Below, piece after piece: positions 31,422-40,594 of a DNA stretch of 64,000 nt. The notes under the pieces are model-generated. The model was given only the letters and a program-made list of their open reading frames with translations. It was not told the DNA's origin and ran no database searches. Positions within the stretch are counted from its first letter, which is position 1. Each line of letters begins with the position of its first letter. This stretch comes from Berryella wangjianweii (GTDB taxonomy: Bacteria; Actinomycetota; Coriobacteriia; Coriobacteriales; Eggerthellaceae), in NCBI GenBank assembly GCA_013201155.1, contig CP053716.1, forward strand, positions 1,178,001-1,242,000, given 5' to 3'. The translations under genes were made by a program, and so were the position numbers.

Positions 31422-32762
31422 TTACGCACCCGCAGGCTCGACTGCGTCCCCTTCACCCGTCGCGATCGGCTCCGTCTCTACGCGAATGCGGTCGATCCGC
31501 AGGCCATCCATGGCCATCACCGTGAAGCGGACCAGCACATCGGGCCCGCGCAGCTCGGCTTCATCCCCCTCATCGGGAATGCGCCCCAGCAGCGCCAGCA
31601 GCAGCCCCGCCGCCGTCTCGCAATCGGCGGCCTCGTTCGGCCGAAAGCCCAGCAGCTCCACCGTCTCGTCAATTGGCCGCAGCCCGTCGATCACCCGCGC
31701 GCCATCGGCCAGCAGCTCGACGTGCCCGTCGTCTCCGTGCTGGTATTCGTCGTGCATGCGTCCAACGATCTGCTCCATGATGTCAGCCAGCGTGACGATG
31801 CCCGACGTGCCGCCGTGCTCATCCACCACCACCACCATCTTCGCGCTGTTCTGCTGCAGCATCTGCAGAATCCGCGACACCGGCGTTCCCTCGGGCACCG
31901 CCTCGATCGGGCGAATGCGCATCTCGTCCAGTGGCGTGCCCGCCGGCGCCGTGTACAGGTCCTTCACGTGGATGAAGCCCACGATGCGGTCCTTGTCGCC
32001 GCGACACACCGGATAGCGCGTGTACTTGTAGTTGCGCGCCACCTGTAGGTTCTCAGCCAGCGAATCCTCCAGGTCAAGGCAGATCACGTCCGTGCGCGGG
32101 GTCATGATGCCCTCTGCGTCCTTCTCGGCGATGTCGAACACGTTGTCCACAATCGTATTGCTCTCGGGGTCGATCAAGCCACTCTCGGTGGACTCGTCGA
32201 TCAGAAGCTTGATCTCCTCGCCGGTGTACACCTCGTGATCGCTGGCCGCCTCATGCCCGGCCAGGCGCATGACCACGTTGGTCAGCGAGTTGAACAGCCA
32301 CATCAGCGGATACGTGATCAGATAGAACACCCTCAGCGGAGGCGCGGTCATCAGTGCGAACCGCTCGGAGGAAAAAATGGCGAACGACTTGGGAATCAAC
32401 TCGCCCACCACCACATGCAGCGAGGTCATCAGCACGTATCCCACGGCAATTGCCGCCGGCCCCACGGCCGCCTCGGGCAGCCCCAAGGCATGGAACAGCG
32501 GCCCTATCAGCGCCGCGAACGCAGGCTCGCCCAAAAAGCCCAAAGCCAGCGATGCCAGCGTAATGCCCAGCTGGCAGGCGGAAAGGTAGGCGTTCACATT
32601 CTCGGTGACCACCTTGGCCGCCGCCGCGCCCGGCCTCTTCTGCCCATACGCCATCTCGATCTGCGAGGGACGCACGCGCACCATCGCGAACTCGGCAACG
32701 ACGAAAAAGGCGTTCATGGCCAGAAAAACGGCCACCAACAGCAGGCTCAGCGCTAACGGCAT
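31422..32762 (-). CDS. CNNM/CBS-domain transporter-associated protein (CorC/HlyC family)
   Basis: About 446 residues. The N-terminal DUF21/CNNM membrane domain has three to four TM segments (LALSLLLVAVFLAMNAFFVVAEFAMVRVR). Two CBS motifs follow (GIMTPRTDVICLDLEDSLAE and the region around VSRILQMLQQNSAKMVVVVDEHGG). A C-terminal CorC_HlyC domain follows. Such proteins act in magnesium/cobalt efflux or homeostasis, although the old label hemolysin persists. The ATG at 32762 is the first methionine directly before the TM segment. AAAGGAG lies 13 bases upstream, rather far, so the exact start is less certain. Confidence 0.85.
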   Translation of the reverse strand: MPLALSLLLVAVFLAMNAFFVVAEFAMVRVRPSQIEMAYGQKRPGAAAAKVVTENVNAYLSACQLGITLASLALGFLGEPAFAALIGPLFHALGLPEAAVGPAAIAVGYVLMTSLHVVVGELIPKSFAIFSSERFALMTAPPLRVFYLITYPLMWLFNSLTNVVMRLAGHEAASDHEVYTGEEIKLLIDESTESGLIDPESNTIVDNVFDIAEKDAEGIMTPRTDVICLDLEDSLAENLQVARNYKYTRYPVCRGDKDRIVGFIHVKDLYTAPAGTPLDEMRIRPIEAVPEGTPVSRILQMLQQNSAKMVVVVDEHGGTSGIVTLADIMEQIVGRMHDEYQHGDDGHVELLADGARVIDGLRPIDETVELLGFRPNEAADCETAAGLLLALLGRIPDEGDEAELRGPDVLVRFTVMAMDGLRIDRIRVETEPIATGEGDAVEPAGA

Positions 32763-33187
32763 CGGGACGTGCTCACTCCTTTGAATTGTCGGGTGAGGGT
32801 CATTATAGGTATCGCGGCATCGCATGCCGAATCACCGACGCTCTGCGCAGGAAAAACAGCGACATCGCGGGGATGCACAACCCGACGTCGCGGGACTGCT
32901 CGCCAGTCGCCGGCAGCGCCCTTCCTCGCTGGTGCGGCGGCGGGGGACGGCGCCCGCCCTGCGCGCAGGGCCGATTGCGCGCGGTGACGCGTCAGACGCA
33001 TAGCGCCATGCCACGCGAACGTTGCCTTTCGGGCTTCGGGATAAGGCCAAACATTGCGTTCATTTATCACGTTCGTGTGAGCAAGCGAGTTTTTAGTTAA
33101 TTCCGATGAGGTTCGCGTATAGTGTGGCCTGGATTTCAGCGTCCGCATTGCTGCGGCGCGGCCATCGGTTAAAGAGAGAGGGAAGCA
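32763..33187. other. Divergent intergenic region with MscL promoter
   Basis: 425 bp without a supported gene. A TATAGT box at 33118-33123 with AT-rich DNA upstream (33085-33105) is a likely MscL promoter. The remainder is GC-rich and featureless to my reading. Confidence 0.45.
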
Positions 33188-33628
33188 ATGAAGGGGATCT
33201 TCACAGAGTTCAAAGAGTTCATCATGCGCGGCAACGTCATGGAGCTGGCGGTCGGCATCATCATCGGCGGCGCGTTTACCGCCATCGTCGCCTCGCTGGT
33301 CAGCGACATCATCAACCCGCTGATCACCCTGGTGTTCGGCGGCGGAAGCGTCGAGGGCCTGTCCATTCCCGTGCCAGGCACCGAGCAGGGCATCAACTTC
33401 GGCAACTTCATCTCGGCGATCATCAACTTCCTGATCGTGGCTGCTGTCGTGTTCCTGCTGGTGAAGGCAGTGAACAGCGCGATGAACGCCGGCAAGAAGC
33501 TGGCCGGCAAGGAGGACGCCGAGGAGGCTCCCGCCCCCACCTGCCCCTTCTGCCTGGAAGAGGTAAAGGAGGGCGCCACCCGCTGCCCGCACTGCGCCGG
33601 CGTCTTCGACGCGCCCGCCAGCGCGTAG
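33188..33628 (+). CDS. mscL: Large-conductance mechanosensitive channel MscL with C-terminal zinc ribbon
   Basis: 146 residues. The N-terminal amphipathic helix and TM1 (FKEFIMRGNVMELAVGIIIGGAFTAIVASLV) and TM2 (FISAIINFLIVAAVVFLLVKAVN) are typical. The homopentameric channel releases solutes on osmotic downshock. Instead of the usual short cytoplasmic helix bundle, the tail carries CPFC and CPHC, a four-cysteine zinc ribbon (C-x2-C-x10-C-x2-C). A GGGAAG-type ribosome-binding site precedes the ATG and a strong terminator follows. The extra ribbon is unusual compared with E. coli MscL. Confidence 0.95.
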   Translation: MKGIFTEFKEFIMRGNVMELAVGIIIGGAFTAIVASLVSDIINPLITLVFGGGSVEGLSIPVPGTEQGINFGNFISAIINFLIVAAVVFLLVKAVNSAMNAGKKLAGKEDAEEAPAPTCPFCLEEVKEGATRCPHCAGVFDAPASA

Positions 33629-33680
33629 CACGCAGCCTCCGACGGGCGGGCGCATCCCGTTTCCGTCCCAAGCACCGCGA

Positions 33681-33712
33681 AAGGCCGCAGAGCGCACATG
33701 CTCTGCGGCCTT
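33681..33712. terminator. Bidirectional terminator between mscL and the ACT-domain gene
   Basis: A perfect 13-bp stem (33681-33693 with 33700-33712) and a 6-base loop, followed by TTCTTCG on the plus strand and, after its own T pair, by TCGCGG on the minus strand. Confidence 0.8.
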
Positions 33713-33761
33713 CTTCGTTCCGCGGCGTCGCCTCTGCGCGCGACGCAGTCCGCTTCCCGCG

Positions 33762-34031
33762 CTAGATCTTGTACATGTACTCGAACACGTCCTCGCGCTG
33801 AATCTTGATCTGAATGCCCAGTTCATCAGCTGTTGCAGCAAGACGCTCCTGCACCTCGTTGAAGCCGGCCTCCTGCTCGTCCAGCGTGACCACGGCGGTC
33901 ATCGAGAACAGGTCGCCCAGAATGGTCTGGCTGATATCGTTGATGTTGGCCTTGCATTCGCTCAGCACGGTGGAGACCGCCGCCACGATGCCCGTGCGGT
34001 CCTTGCCCAAGATCGAGATGATGCACTTCAT
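33762..34031 (-). CDS. ACT-domain protein (UPF0237 family)
   Basis: 89 residues from the ATG at 34031, which has AGAGGAG six bases upstream. The frame is open further but without a start signal. KCIISILGKDRTGIVAAVSTVLSECKANINDISQTI is the typical first half of a free-standing ACT domain, a small-ligand (often amino-acid) sensor. The family has been linked to regulatory roles, but ligand and target are unknown. A small gap separates it from the folE-xthA-rlmH group. Confidence 0.9.
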   Translation of the reverse strand: MKCIISILGKDRTGIVAAVSTVLSECKANINDISQTILGDLFSMTAVVTLDEQEAGFNEVQERLAATADELGIQIKIQREDVFEYMYKI

Positions 34032-34198
34032 ACCCACTCCTCTTCTCGTGGCCTGCGATTGCGCGCCCTCGCGAAACCGCAGGCCCTGCAGACCCTCCGA
34101 GTGTAGGGCATAGCGCACCCCCATGCGCCCAAACAGCGCGCCCCGCGTCGAATCGCGCGGCGACCGCACGACGACCGCACGACACTCCCGGGCGCCCT

Positions 34199-34966
34199 CT
34201 ATCCACGATGGGCGAAGATCAGATGCATCGCCTCATTGCGCGTGGCCTGGTGCGTCTTGAACGTGCCGCGCACCGAGCTGGTCGTGGTCTGCGAGCCCGG
34301 CTTCTTCACCCCGCGCATGCTCATGCACATGTGCTCGGCCTCGATCACCACGATCACGCCCTGCGGCTGCAGCTCGCGCACCAGCGTGTCGGCGATCTGC
34401 GAGGTCAGACGCTCCTGAACCTGAGGCCGCTTCGCGAACACCTCCACCAGGCGCGCCAGCTTCGACAGCCCGCAGATCTTCCCATCAGCCGAGGGAATAT
34501 AGGCCACGTGCGCCTTGCCGAAGAACGGTGCCAGGTGATGCTCGCACATCGAGTAGAAGGGGATGTCGCGCACCAGCACCATCTCCTGATGATGCTCGTC
34601 GAACAGCGTCTCGAAGTGCTGATGGGGGTCCTCGGTAAGCCCGGCGCACACCTCGGCGTACATCCGCGCCACGCGCGCAGGGGTCTTGCGCAGGCCCTCG
34701 CGCTCGGGGTCCTCGCCGATGCCCTCCAGAATCAAACGCACGCCCCGCTCGATCTTCCCCAGGTCCATGCCGCCGGCCACGCCGCCGTCCACGCTGTCGC
34801 CGGCTGCGCTACCGTCAGCCGCACTGCTGCCGCCCGCACCGCTGTCGTTCGCGCTGCCCCCGCTCACATCGTCACCTGCGCCGGTGCCCAGGGCTTCCTC
34901 TTGCTCGGCGTTCACCGGGCCCACGCCGTCGGTGCGCCTGGCCCTGTCGATCCCATTCGCGTCCAT
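34199..34966 (-). CDS. folE: GTP cyclohydrolase I, type IA, with unusual N-terminal extension
   Basis: 255 residues. Residues ~67-255 are a complete FolE: zinc ligands in [13 protein letters not shown] and the later cysteine in [11 protein letters not shown], plus [12 protein letters not shown]. It converts GTP to 7,8-dihydroneopterin triphosphate for folate. The first ~65 residues are a Gly/Ala/Ser/Asp-rich, low-complexity stretch with no known domain. The upstream ATG is favoured because AGGAGA precedes it, while the methionine at residue 67 (position 34768), which would give a canonical 189-residue protein, lacks one. It is 12 bp after xthA. Confidence 0.92.
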   Translation of the reverse strand: MDANGIDRARRTDGVGPVNAEQEEALGTGAGDDVSGGSANDSGAGGSSAADGSAAGDSVDGGVAGGMDLGKIERGVRLILEGIGEDPEREGLRKTPARVARMYAEVCAGLTEDPHQHFETLFDEHHQEMVLVRDIPFYSMCEHHLAPFFGKAHVAYIPSADGKICGLSKLARLVEVFAKRPQVQERLTSQIADTLVRELQPQGVIVVIEAEHMCMSMRGVKKPGSQTTTSSVRGTFKTHQATRNEAMHLIFAHRG

Positions 34967-34978
34967 GCCATCTCCTCG

Positions 34979-35767
34979 CTATACGTTCAGCTCAAGCGAT
35001 ACCGGGCAGTGATCCGAGCCGAACACGTCGGCGTGGATGCGCGCCGCGGACACCTGGCTTGCCAGCTGATCGCTCACCAGGAAGTAGTCGATGCGCCACC
35101 CCGCGTTGTTCTTGCGCGCGTTGAACCGGTAGCTCCACCACGAATACGCCCCCACCTCGTCGGGATGCAGCAGGCGGAACGTGTCGGTGAAGCCTGCGTC
35201 CAGCAGTTCGGTGAACTTGCCGCGCTCCTCATCCGAGAAACCCGCGTTGCCGCGGTTCGACGAGGGGTTCTTCAGGTCGATCTCGTGATGCGCCACATTG
35301 AAGTCACCGCACATCACCACCGGCTTGGGCAACGTGGCCTGACCGCCCTGCGGAACGCGTCCCTCCTGCAGGTTCAGGCAGAAGGCGCGGAACGCATCGT
35401 CCCAGGCCATACGATGGTCAATGCGCGCCAGCTTGTCCTGAGCGTTCGGCGTGTACACATCGACGAACCAGAATTCAGGGAATTCGCAGGCCACGACGCG
35501 CCCCTCCGTGTCCAGCTCATCCACGCCCAGGGCATGCAGCACCTGAAGCGGCTCGCGCTTGCTGAACACCGCGGTGCCCGAATAGCCCTTGCGCTCGGCG
35601 TAGCTCCAGTAGTCGCAGTGATCGGGAAGCTCCAGCTGGATCTGACCCTCCTGCAGCTTCGTCTCCTGCAGGGCGAACACGTCGGCATCGAATTCAGCGA
35701 AGATCTGGTCGAAGCCCTTCTTCGCCACGGCGCGCAGGCCGTTCACGTTCCAAGACACCAGGCGCAT
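34979..35767 (-). CDS. xthA: Exodeoxyribonuclease III (AP endonuclease)
   Basis: 262 residues of the ExoIII/APE1 fold. Metal and catalytic motifs are MRLVSWNVNGLRA, LQETKL, the tyrosine region YSGTAVFSK, VMCGDFNVAHHEID, and the C-terminal SDHCPVSLEL. It cleaves at abasic sites and trims 3' blocked ends in base-excision repair. It lies between rlmH and folE on the same strand with short gaps, so the three are probably cotranscribed. Confidence 0.95.
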   Translation of the reverse strand: MRLVSWNVNGLRAVAKKGFDQIFAEFDADVFALQETKLQEGQIQLELPDHCDYWSYAERKGYSGTAVFSKREPLQVLHALGVDELDTEGRVVACEFPEFWFVDVYTPNAQDKLARIDHRMAWDDAFRAFCLNLQEGRVPQGGQATLPKPVVMCGDFNVAHHEIDLKNPSSNRGNAGFSDEERGKFTELLDAGFTDTFRLLHPDEVGAYSWWSYRFNARKNNAGWRIDYFLVSDQLASQVSAARIHADVFGSDHCPVSLELNV

Positions 35768-35782
35768 GGAAGTCCTTTCTGC

Positions 35783-36253
35783 TTACTTATGGTAGGGCTC
35801 GCCGCGCTCGATGCGGAAGGCCCGGTACAGCTGCTCCAACAGCACCACGCGCGCCAGATTATGCGGCAGCGTGATCGGCCCGAACGACAGCGTTTCGTTG
35901 GCTCGGGCGCGCACGGCATCGCTGACGCCGCACGACCCGCCGATCACAAAGCATATATCGCTGGTTCCCTGCAGAGCCAGCGAAAACAGCCTTTTCGAAA
36001 AACCTTCGCTTGAGCGGGGCGTTCCGTCGATCGCCAGCAGCACCACGTGCGTGCGCGAATCCAACGAGGCCAGCAGCAGCTCGCCCTCGCGCTCGACCGC
36101 ACGGGCCTCGCCGCCGGCTTTGGCCGGGTCCACGTCAGCCACCTCGCGCACGCTTACCGTGGCGTAGGCGCGCAGGCGCTTCAGGTACTCGTCGCACGCG
36201 GCAACCCAGAAGCGCTCCTTCAGGCGGCCCACCGCCGCCACGCCGATCTTCAC
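35783..36253 (-). CDS. rlmH: 23S rRNA (pseudouridine1915-N3)-methyltransferase RlmH
   Basis: 156 residues, the normal size for this SPOUT-family methyltransferase. The SAM-knot motifs are LLAIDGTPRSSEGFS, FVIGGSCGVS and the C-terminal LSFGPITLPHNLARVVLLEQLYRAFRI..EPYHK, which is diagnostic. It modifies helix 69 of 23S rRNA at the subunit interface. Its start lies 5 bp after the stop codon of the LCP gene. Confidence 0.95.
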   Translation of the reverse strand: MKIGVAAVGRLKERFWVAACDEYLKRLRAYATVSVREVADVDPAKAGGEARAVEREGELLLASLDSRTHVVLLAIDGTPRSSEGFSKRLFSLALQGTSDICFVIGGSCGVSDAVRARANETLSFGPITLPHNLARVVLLEQLYRAFRIERGEPYHK

Positions 36254-36258
36254 CGCGG

Positions 36259-37893
36259 CTACTCCCCCTTCAGCTTCGAAGCCATGTCCGAGCCAAGAAC
36301 CACCAGGTAGTCGCTTTGGAATAGATAGTTGCCGTCATTCAGCATGGCCGTGCCGCCACCCAGGGCCTCCACGATTCGCTCGGCACCGTAACGCGCGTTG
36401 GCCTTCGCGTACACCACCACCGTTTGCTCGTAGTCGAAGCTTTCGGCGTTACCTGTGGTCACGTTCGTGAAGCCGGCCTCCTTCAGACGCGCGGCGGCGG
36501 CGTCGCCCAAGCCGGTGACCCCTGCGCCGTTCTTCACCGAAACCGTGGACAGCATCTGCCCGCCTGCAGAGCCCGAACCCGCCGTGGCGGTCACGGTTCC
36601 GGTGCGCTCGTCCACCTCAGTGGCCAGCGCGGGGGGCTCGCCGGCGTTCATGCGGGCGATCATGTCCTTCCACTCCGCCTTCTTGGTGTACGTGTACCAG
36701 CCGCCGTTCTCGAACCGCGAGGTAACGGGCTCCATGGCCGTGTAGATGTCGGTTTCGGGGTCGAGTCCGCGCATTACCTGCGCCAAGCCCACGATGTCGG
36801 TAACGCCGAGGTCGGTGGTGACGTGCTTCGACAGCGCCGTCACCGTGTTGGCGATGGTGGCGGGGTCGGATGCGAGCATCTTGCGGGCGATGGCCGACAG
36901 CACAAGGCGCTGGTTGGCCGCGCGCATGGAGTCGGGGTCGGCATGCTCGCCGTAGGTGTGACGCGACCGGCACAGGATAAGGGCCTGGTCGCCGTTGAGC
37001 GTCTGCTCGCCGGCCTTCAGGCTTCCGCCCGCGTCGGAGTCGTCGATGTCCACCGGCACGTTCACGTCGATGCCGCCCAGGGCGTTCACGATATCCCTGA
37101 AGCCATCGAAGTTGATCTCGGCATAATGCGAGATGGGAACCCCGGCCATCTTGGACACCGTCTGCACGCTGAGGGTGGCCCCGCCGAACACATGAGCCGC
37201 GTTGATCTTCTGCATGCCGTGCTCACCCAGGTCAACCATGGTATCGCGGTGAATCGACACCAACGCCACCTTCTTGTTCACCGGGTCCACGCGCATCAGC
37301 ATGATCGAATCGGTGCGGTACACCCCGCCGTACTCGGCTTCCCCGTCGCGCTCCTTGGAGCCATCGGTGCCCATCAGCAGCATATAGAAGGGCTCGCGGG
37401 CCATGTCGGTTTTCACCAGCGCGCTGTCAAGCGAGCTGTCCAAGCCGAAACGCAGGTTGCCGTCCAGGTTCTGAATCACCGCGAAGGCCGCCAGCGCTCC
37501 GGCAAGCGCCAGGCCAAGCGCCACCCACAGGGCGATCGCGCGCGTGCTTAAGCCGCGACGAGCCTTGGCGCCCGGCGCATAACCCCGGCGCCGCTCGTAG
37601 TTCGCGCGCCCGTAGGACGCCTGCGAGCGGCTCGCTTCGTCTGCGGATGCGTCGTCGTACCAAGAATCGAGGCGCTCATCGCCGAAGGCGGGGCGGCGTT
37701 CGGCCCGACGCTGCGAGGCGGAAGCGGCGCCGGCAAGCTCGATGCTCGGCGCGCGGCGCGCTCGCGCCGACTCACGCGCGGCGCCGTCATGCGCTCGGTC
37801 GCGCGTGCGGCCGAAATCCGCCCCCTCGTCCTCGTAGGGAAGTTCGCGACCTCGGGAAAAGCGACTCCCCTGTCCGCGATCGTTCCACACCAT
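36259..37893 (-). CDS. LytR-CpsA-Psr (LCP) family wall-polymer ligase with LytR_C domain
   Basis: 544 residues. A charged, disordered N-terminus of about 140 residues, arginine-rich and starting with GTG-independent ATG after GAGGTG, precedes one TM segment (ALWVALGLALAGALAAFAVI). The LCP catalytic domain follows (YRTDSIMLMRVDPVNKKVALVSIHRDTMV, then INAAHVFGG and LCRSRHTYG), carrying the Arg and Asp residues that bind the lipid pyrophosphate. The C-terminal ~90 residues are a LytR_C domain. LCP enzymes transfer teichoic-acid-like polymers, capsule or arabinogalactan from lipid carrier to peptidoglycan. The MurT-GatD gene lies just upstream. Confidence 0.92.
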   Translation of the reverse strand: MVWNDRGQGSRFSRGRELPYEDEGADFGRTRDRAHDGAARESARARRAPSIELAGAASASQRRAERRPAFGDERLDSWYDDASADEASRSQASYGRANYERRRGYAPGAKARRGLSTRAIALWVALGLALAGALAAFAVIQNLDGNLRFGLDSSLDSALVKTDMAREPFYMLLMGTDGSKERDGEAEYGGVYRTDSIMLMRVDPVNKKVALVSIHRDTMVDLGEHGMQKINAAHVFGGATLSVQTVSKMAGVPISHYAEINFDGFRDIVNALGGIDVNVPVDIDDSDAGGSLKAGEQTLNGDQALILCRSRHTYGEHADPDSMRAANQRLVLSAIARKMLASDPATIANTVTALSKHVTTDLGVTDIVGLAQVMRGLDPETDIYTAMEPVTSRFENGGWYTYTKKAEWKDMIARMNAGEPPALATEVDERTGTVTATAGSGSAGGQMLSTVSVKNGAGVTGLGDAAAARLKEAGFTNVTTGNAESFDYEQTVVVYAKANARYGAERIVEALGGGTAMLNDGNYLFQSDYLVVLGSDMASKLKGE

Positions 37894-37942
37894 GCACCTC
37901 GTTTCCGCGGCCTGCGCCGCCTCCGTTCGCCACAGGCGGGCG

Positions 37943-40198
37943 CTACGAACCCGCAGTCTTCAGTCGTTCCAACATAAAGCGCTGAGCCGCCAGCTCCTCG
38001 CGGTCGTCCAGCGGCTTCAGGATCGGCGCCGGCCGACCGCAGCGCCGAGCGTGCCGCTCAAGCGCGCGGGTCAGCAGCAGATCGGCGAATCGGGGGTTCT
38101 TCGGAAGCACCGGGCCGTGCAGGTAGGTGCCGAACACCCCGCCGCTCATCACGCCGTCGGTGCGGTCGTCGCCGTTGTTGCCGAAGCCCACCCGGCCGCG
38201 AACCTGGCCCAAGGCGCTCAGTCCCGCGCCCAGGTAGGTGCGGCCTGCGTGGTTCTCGTAGCCCACCAGCACGCCCACTGCGGGGTCCGTGCAGTCGGCA
38301 ACCACGTCGCCGATCAGGCGATTGCGCGAGTCGCCCGTCGCACGGCGCGTCTCGATGTCCACCAGCCCCAGGCCGGGAACCTGCTCGTCGCCCATCAGCC
38401 AGACGCGCCCCAGCATCTGATAGCCCCCGCAGATCGCCAGCACCACGCCGTCCTCGTCCACGAAGCGCTGCAGTCGATCACGCTGCCCCATCAGGGCCTC
38501 GGCAGCCAGGCGCTGCTCGCGGTCGGGGCCGCCGCCCAGGAACACCAGATCGGCGTTGTCCAAGCTCAGCTGCTCGCCGTGCTCGACGCGCACCACGCGC
38601 ACCGGAATGCCGCGCTGCCGCAGGCGCCGCTCAAGCACCGTCACGTTCCCGCCGTCTCCGTACAGATTCAGCAGATCGGGGTAAGCGTGCACGATCACCA
38701 CAGGCGGCTCGTCGGCAGCCACTCCCTGAACCTGAGCGGCCGAAGCGCATCCACCCGCAGCTTCACCGGCCATGCCATCAGCCGACGCCGCGCCGTCGCC
38801 GTCCTCGGCATGGCGCGCGTCGCAGGAGCGGTCACACGCCAGAACCTTGTCCAGCTCGTCCTCGGACAGCACGGCCAACGCATCGACCTCGGCCTTCACC
38901 TCGGGAAGCGCGGTGTAGTTGGCGATCAGGTACACGCTGGCGTCGGGGCAGCAGGCCCGCGCGCCGCTCAGCACCTCCGTGGCACTGGACACCACCTTCG
39001 CGGAAATGCCCGCGTACTTCAGGCGCACCTGAAGGTCGTTCGCGCGCATGCCGCCCACGAAGGCGCAGGCCAAACCCGCATCGACCAGCTCCTGGAAATC
39101 GATGTCCCACAGCCACGAAATATCGCGACCGTCGCCCTCGCGGTCGTTCACGAAGAACGCCGCCACCTTGCGCGCGGCTTCCTCCTGAGCGATCAGGCGC
39201 AGATTCTGGTTGAATCCCGTGGGATTCTTCGCCAAGTTCATCAGCAGGTCGGTACCACCCAAGCGGTAGCGCTGCAGGCGACCGTTCTGGGGGTCGAAAT
39301 TCTGAATGGCCGTATCCAGGCTGGCCGACGTCACACCCAGCAGGCCCGACAGCGTAGCCACTGCCAGCAGGTTGTACACCATGTAGGCCCCCGGGAAGGG
39401 CGCGCGCACGGGATGCACGCGGCCCTTGGCGTGCAGGCTGAACGACAGGCCCTCGCTTGTGGCCTCGACCTCGCTGGCCCAGAAGTCCAGCTGCGGGCGG
39501 GCGAAGCCGCACGCGGGGCACGCATAGCTTCCCAGCTGGCCGTACTGGTGGAATTCGTAGCTCAGCATGCCCGAGCAGCGCTGGCACATGCGCGCGTCGG
39601 TCACGGTGTTCTGCTCGGCGCCCATGCTCTCCGTCAAACCGAAGGCCAGCGTACGGTTGGGGCAGCGCTCGGCAATCGCCTGACACAAAGGGTCGTCGGC
39701 GTTGTACACCAACACGGTGTCGGGCGACTTCTCAAGCGCGCGCACGATGCTGCTCTGAATGTGGTCGATCTCGCCCACGCGATCCAGCTGGTCGCGAAAC
39801 AGGTTCAGCAGCAGCACGTAGCGCGACCTCAAATGAGGGAGGATCCGCGCCATCCACAACTCGTCGGTTTCGAACACGCCCCAGTCGGCGCGCTTGGCCT
39901 GCAGCAGCGTGGTGGCCACGCCGGAGTCGAGGTTCGCGCCGGTGCGATTGCAGGCAACCGCGAAGCCCTGCGCCTCAAGCGCATCGGCTACCAGGTTGGT
40001 GCAGGTGGTCTTGCCATTGGTGCCCACCACCAGCACCGAGCTCTCGCTCAGGCGCGCACGCAGATGCTGCAGCAGCAGCGGGTCGGCGTACAGGGCGATC
40101 TTCCCGGGGAAGTTGGCCGCAGGTCGATGAAACGCCGTTTTCAAGACCCAGGTGGAAACAGCGCTCAGCGCACGGGCGCAGGAGAAACGCAGGTTCAT
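37943..40198 (-). CDS. Fused MurT-GatD lipid II isoglutaminyl synthase
   Basis: 751 residues joining two proteins that are usually separate. Residues ~1-440 are MurT: Mur-ligase P-loop VVGTNGKTTCTN near residue 60, the four-cysteine zinc ribbon CQRC...CPAC, and the C-terminal DUF1727 region (NLAKNPTGFNQ). A Gly/Ala-rich linker (~445-497) leads to GatD, a class I glutamine amidotransferase from about residue 498. It has the nucleophile Cys590 (AICGGYQMLG) and His694 (TYLHGP). Together these amidate D-glutamate of lipid II to D-isoglutamine, which is important for cross-linking. The order MurT then GatD in one chain matches the two-gene operon order elsewhere. It lies 49 bp upstream of the LCP gene. 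Confidence 0.92.
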   Translation of the reverse strand: MNLRFSCARALSAVSTWVLKTAFHRPAANFPGKIALYADPLLLQHLRARLSESSVLVVGTNGKTTCTNLVADALEAQGFAVACNRTGANLDSGVATTLLQAKRADWGVFETDELWMARILPHLRSRYVLLLNLFRDQLDRVGEIDHIQSSIVRALEKSPDTVLVYNADDPLCQAIAERCPNRTLAFGLTESMGAEQNTVTDARMCQRCSGMLSYEFHQYGQLGSYACPACGFARPQLDFWASEVEATSEGLSFSLHAKGRVHPVRAPFPGAYMVYNLLAVATLSGLLGVTSASLDTAIQNFDPQNGRLQRYRLGGTDLLMNLAKNPTGFNQNLRLIAQEEAARKVAAFFVNDREGDGRDISWLWDIDFQELVDAGLACAFVGGMRANDLQVRLKYAGISAKVVSSATEVLSGARACCPDASVYLIANYTALPEVKAEVDALAVLSEDELDKVLACDRSCDARHAEDGDGAASADGMAGEAAGGCASAAQVQGVAADEPPVVIVHAYPDLLNLYGDGGNVTVLERRLRQRGIPVRVVRVEHGEQLSLDNADLVFLGGGPDREQRLAAEALMGQRDRLQRFVDEDGVVLAICGGYQMLGRVWLMGDEQVPGLGLVDIETRRATGDSRNRLIGDVVADCTDPAVGVLVGYENHAGRTYLGAGLSALGQVRGRVGFGNNGDDRTDGVMSGGVFGTYLHGPVLPKNPRFADLLLTRALERHARRCGRPAPILKPLDDREELAAQRFMLERLKTAGS

Positions 40199-40594
40199 TC
40201 AACCCTCCATCGGCTGGTTCGCGCACGCTTCAAGCCCGCGCGATCGACGTTGCCAGTATAGCTGAGCGCATATGCCGGCAGGCAGCGTGCGTGTCACGGG
40301 CCTGGTCAGTGCACGTTGACGGCGAACCACCCGGCTATTCACCTGCGTTTACTCCATGTGTGCAGAACATGATGGCGCATAGCATTCGCGTTCATCGAAC
40401 CGACATATCACGAAAACCGCACGTCAGGAAGGCATAGCCCCTGAATGGCGAAGAGATGATCAACATACGGGTTACAGCCCGCCGGCGCACAGGTAAACAA
40501 CGGTCGCTGAGAGCGCAGATGCAATTCGATTGTGCGAAAGTGCCTTCAAGGCAAGGAGCCGACACCACGTGAACGCACCTTCCTTCCTCTGTTG

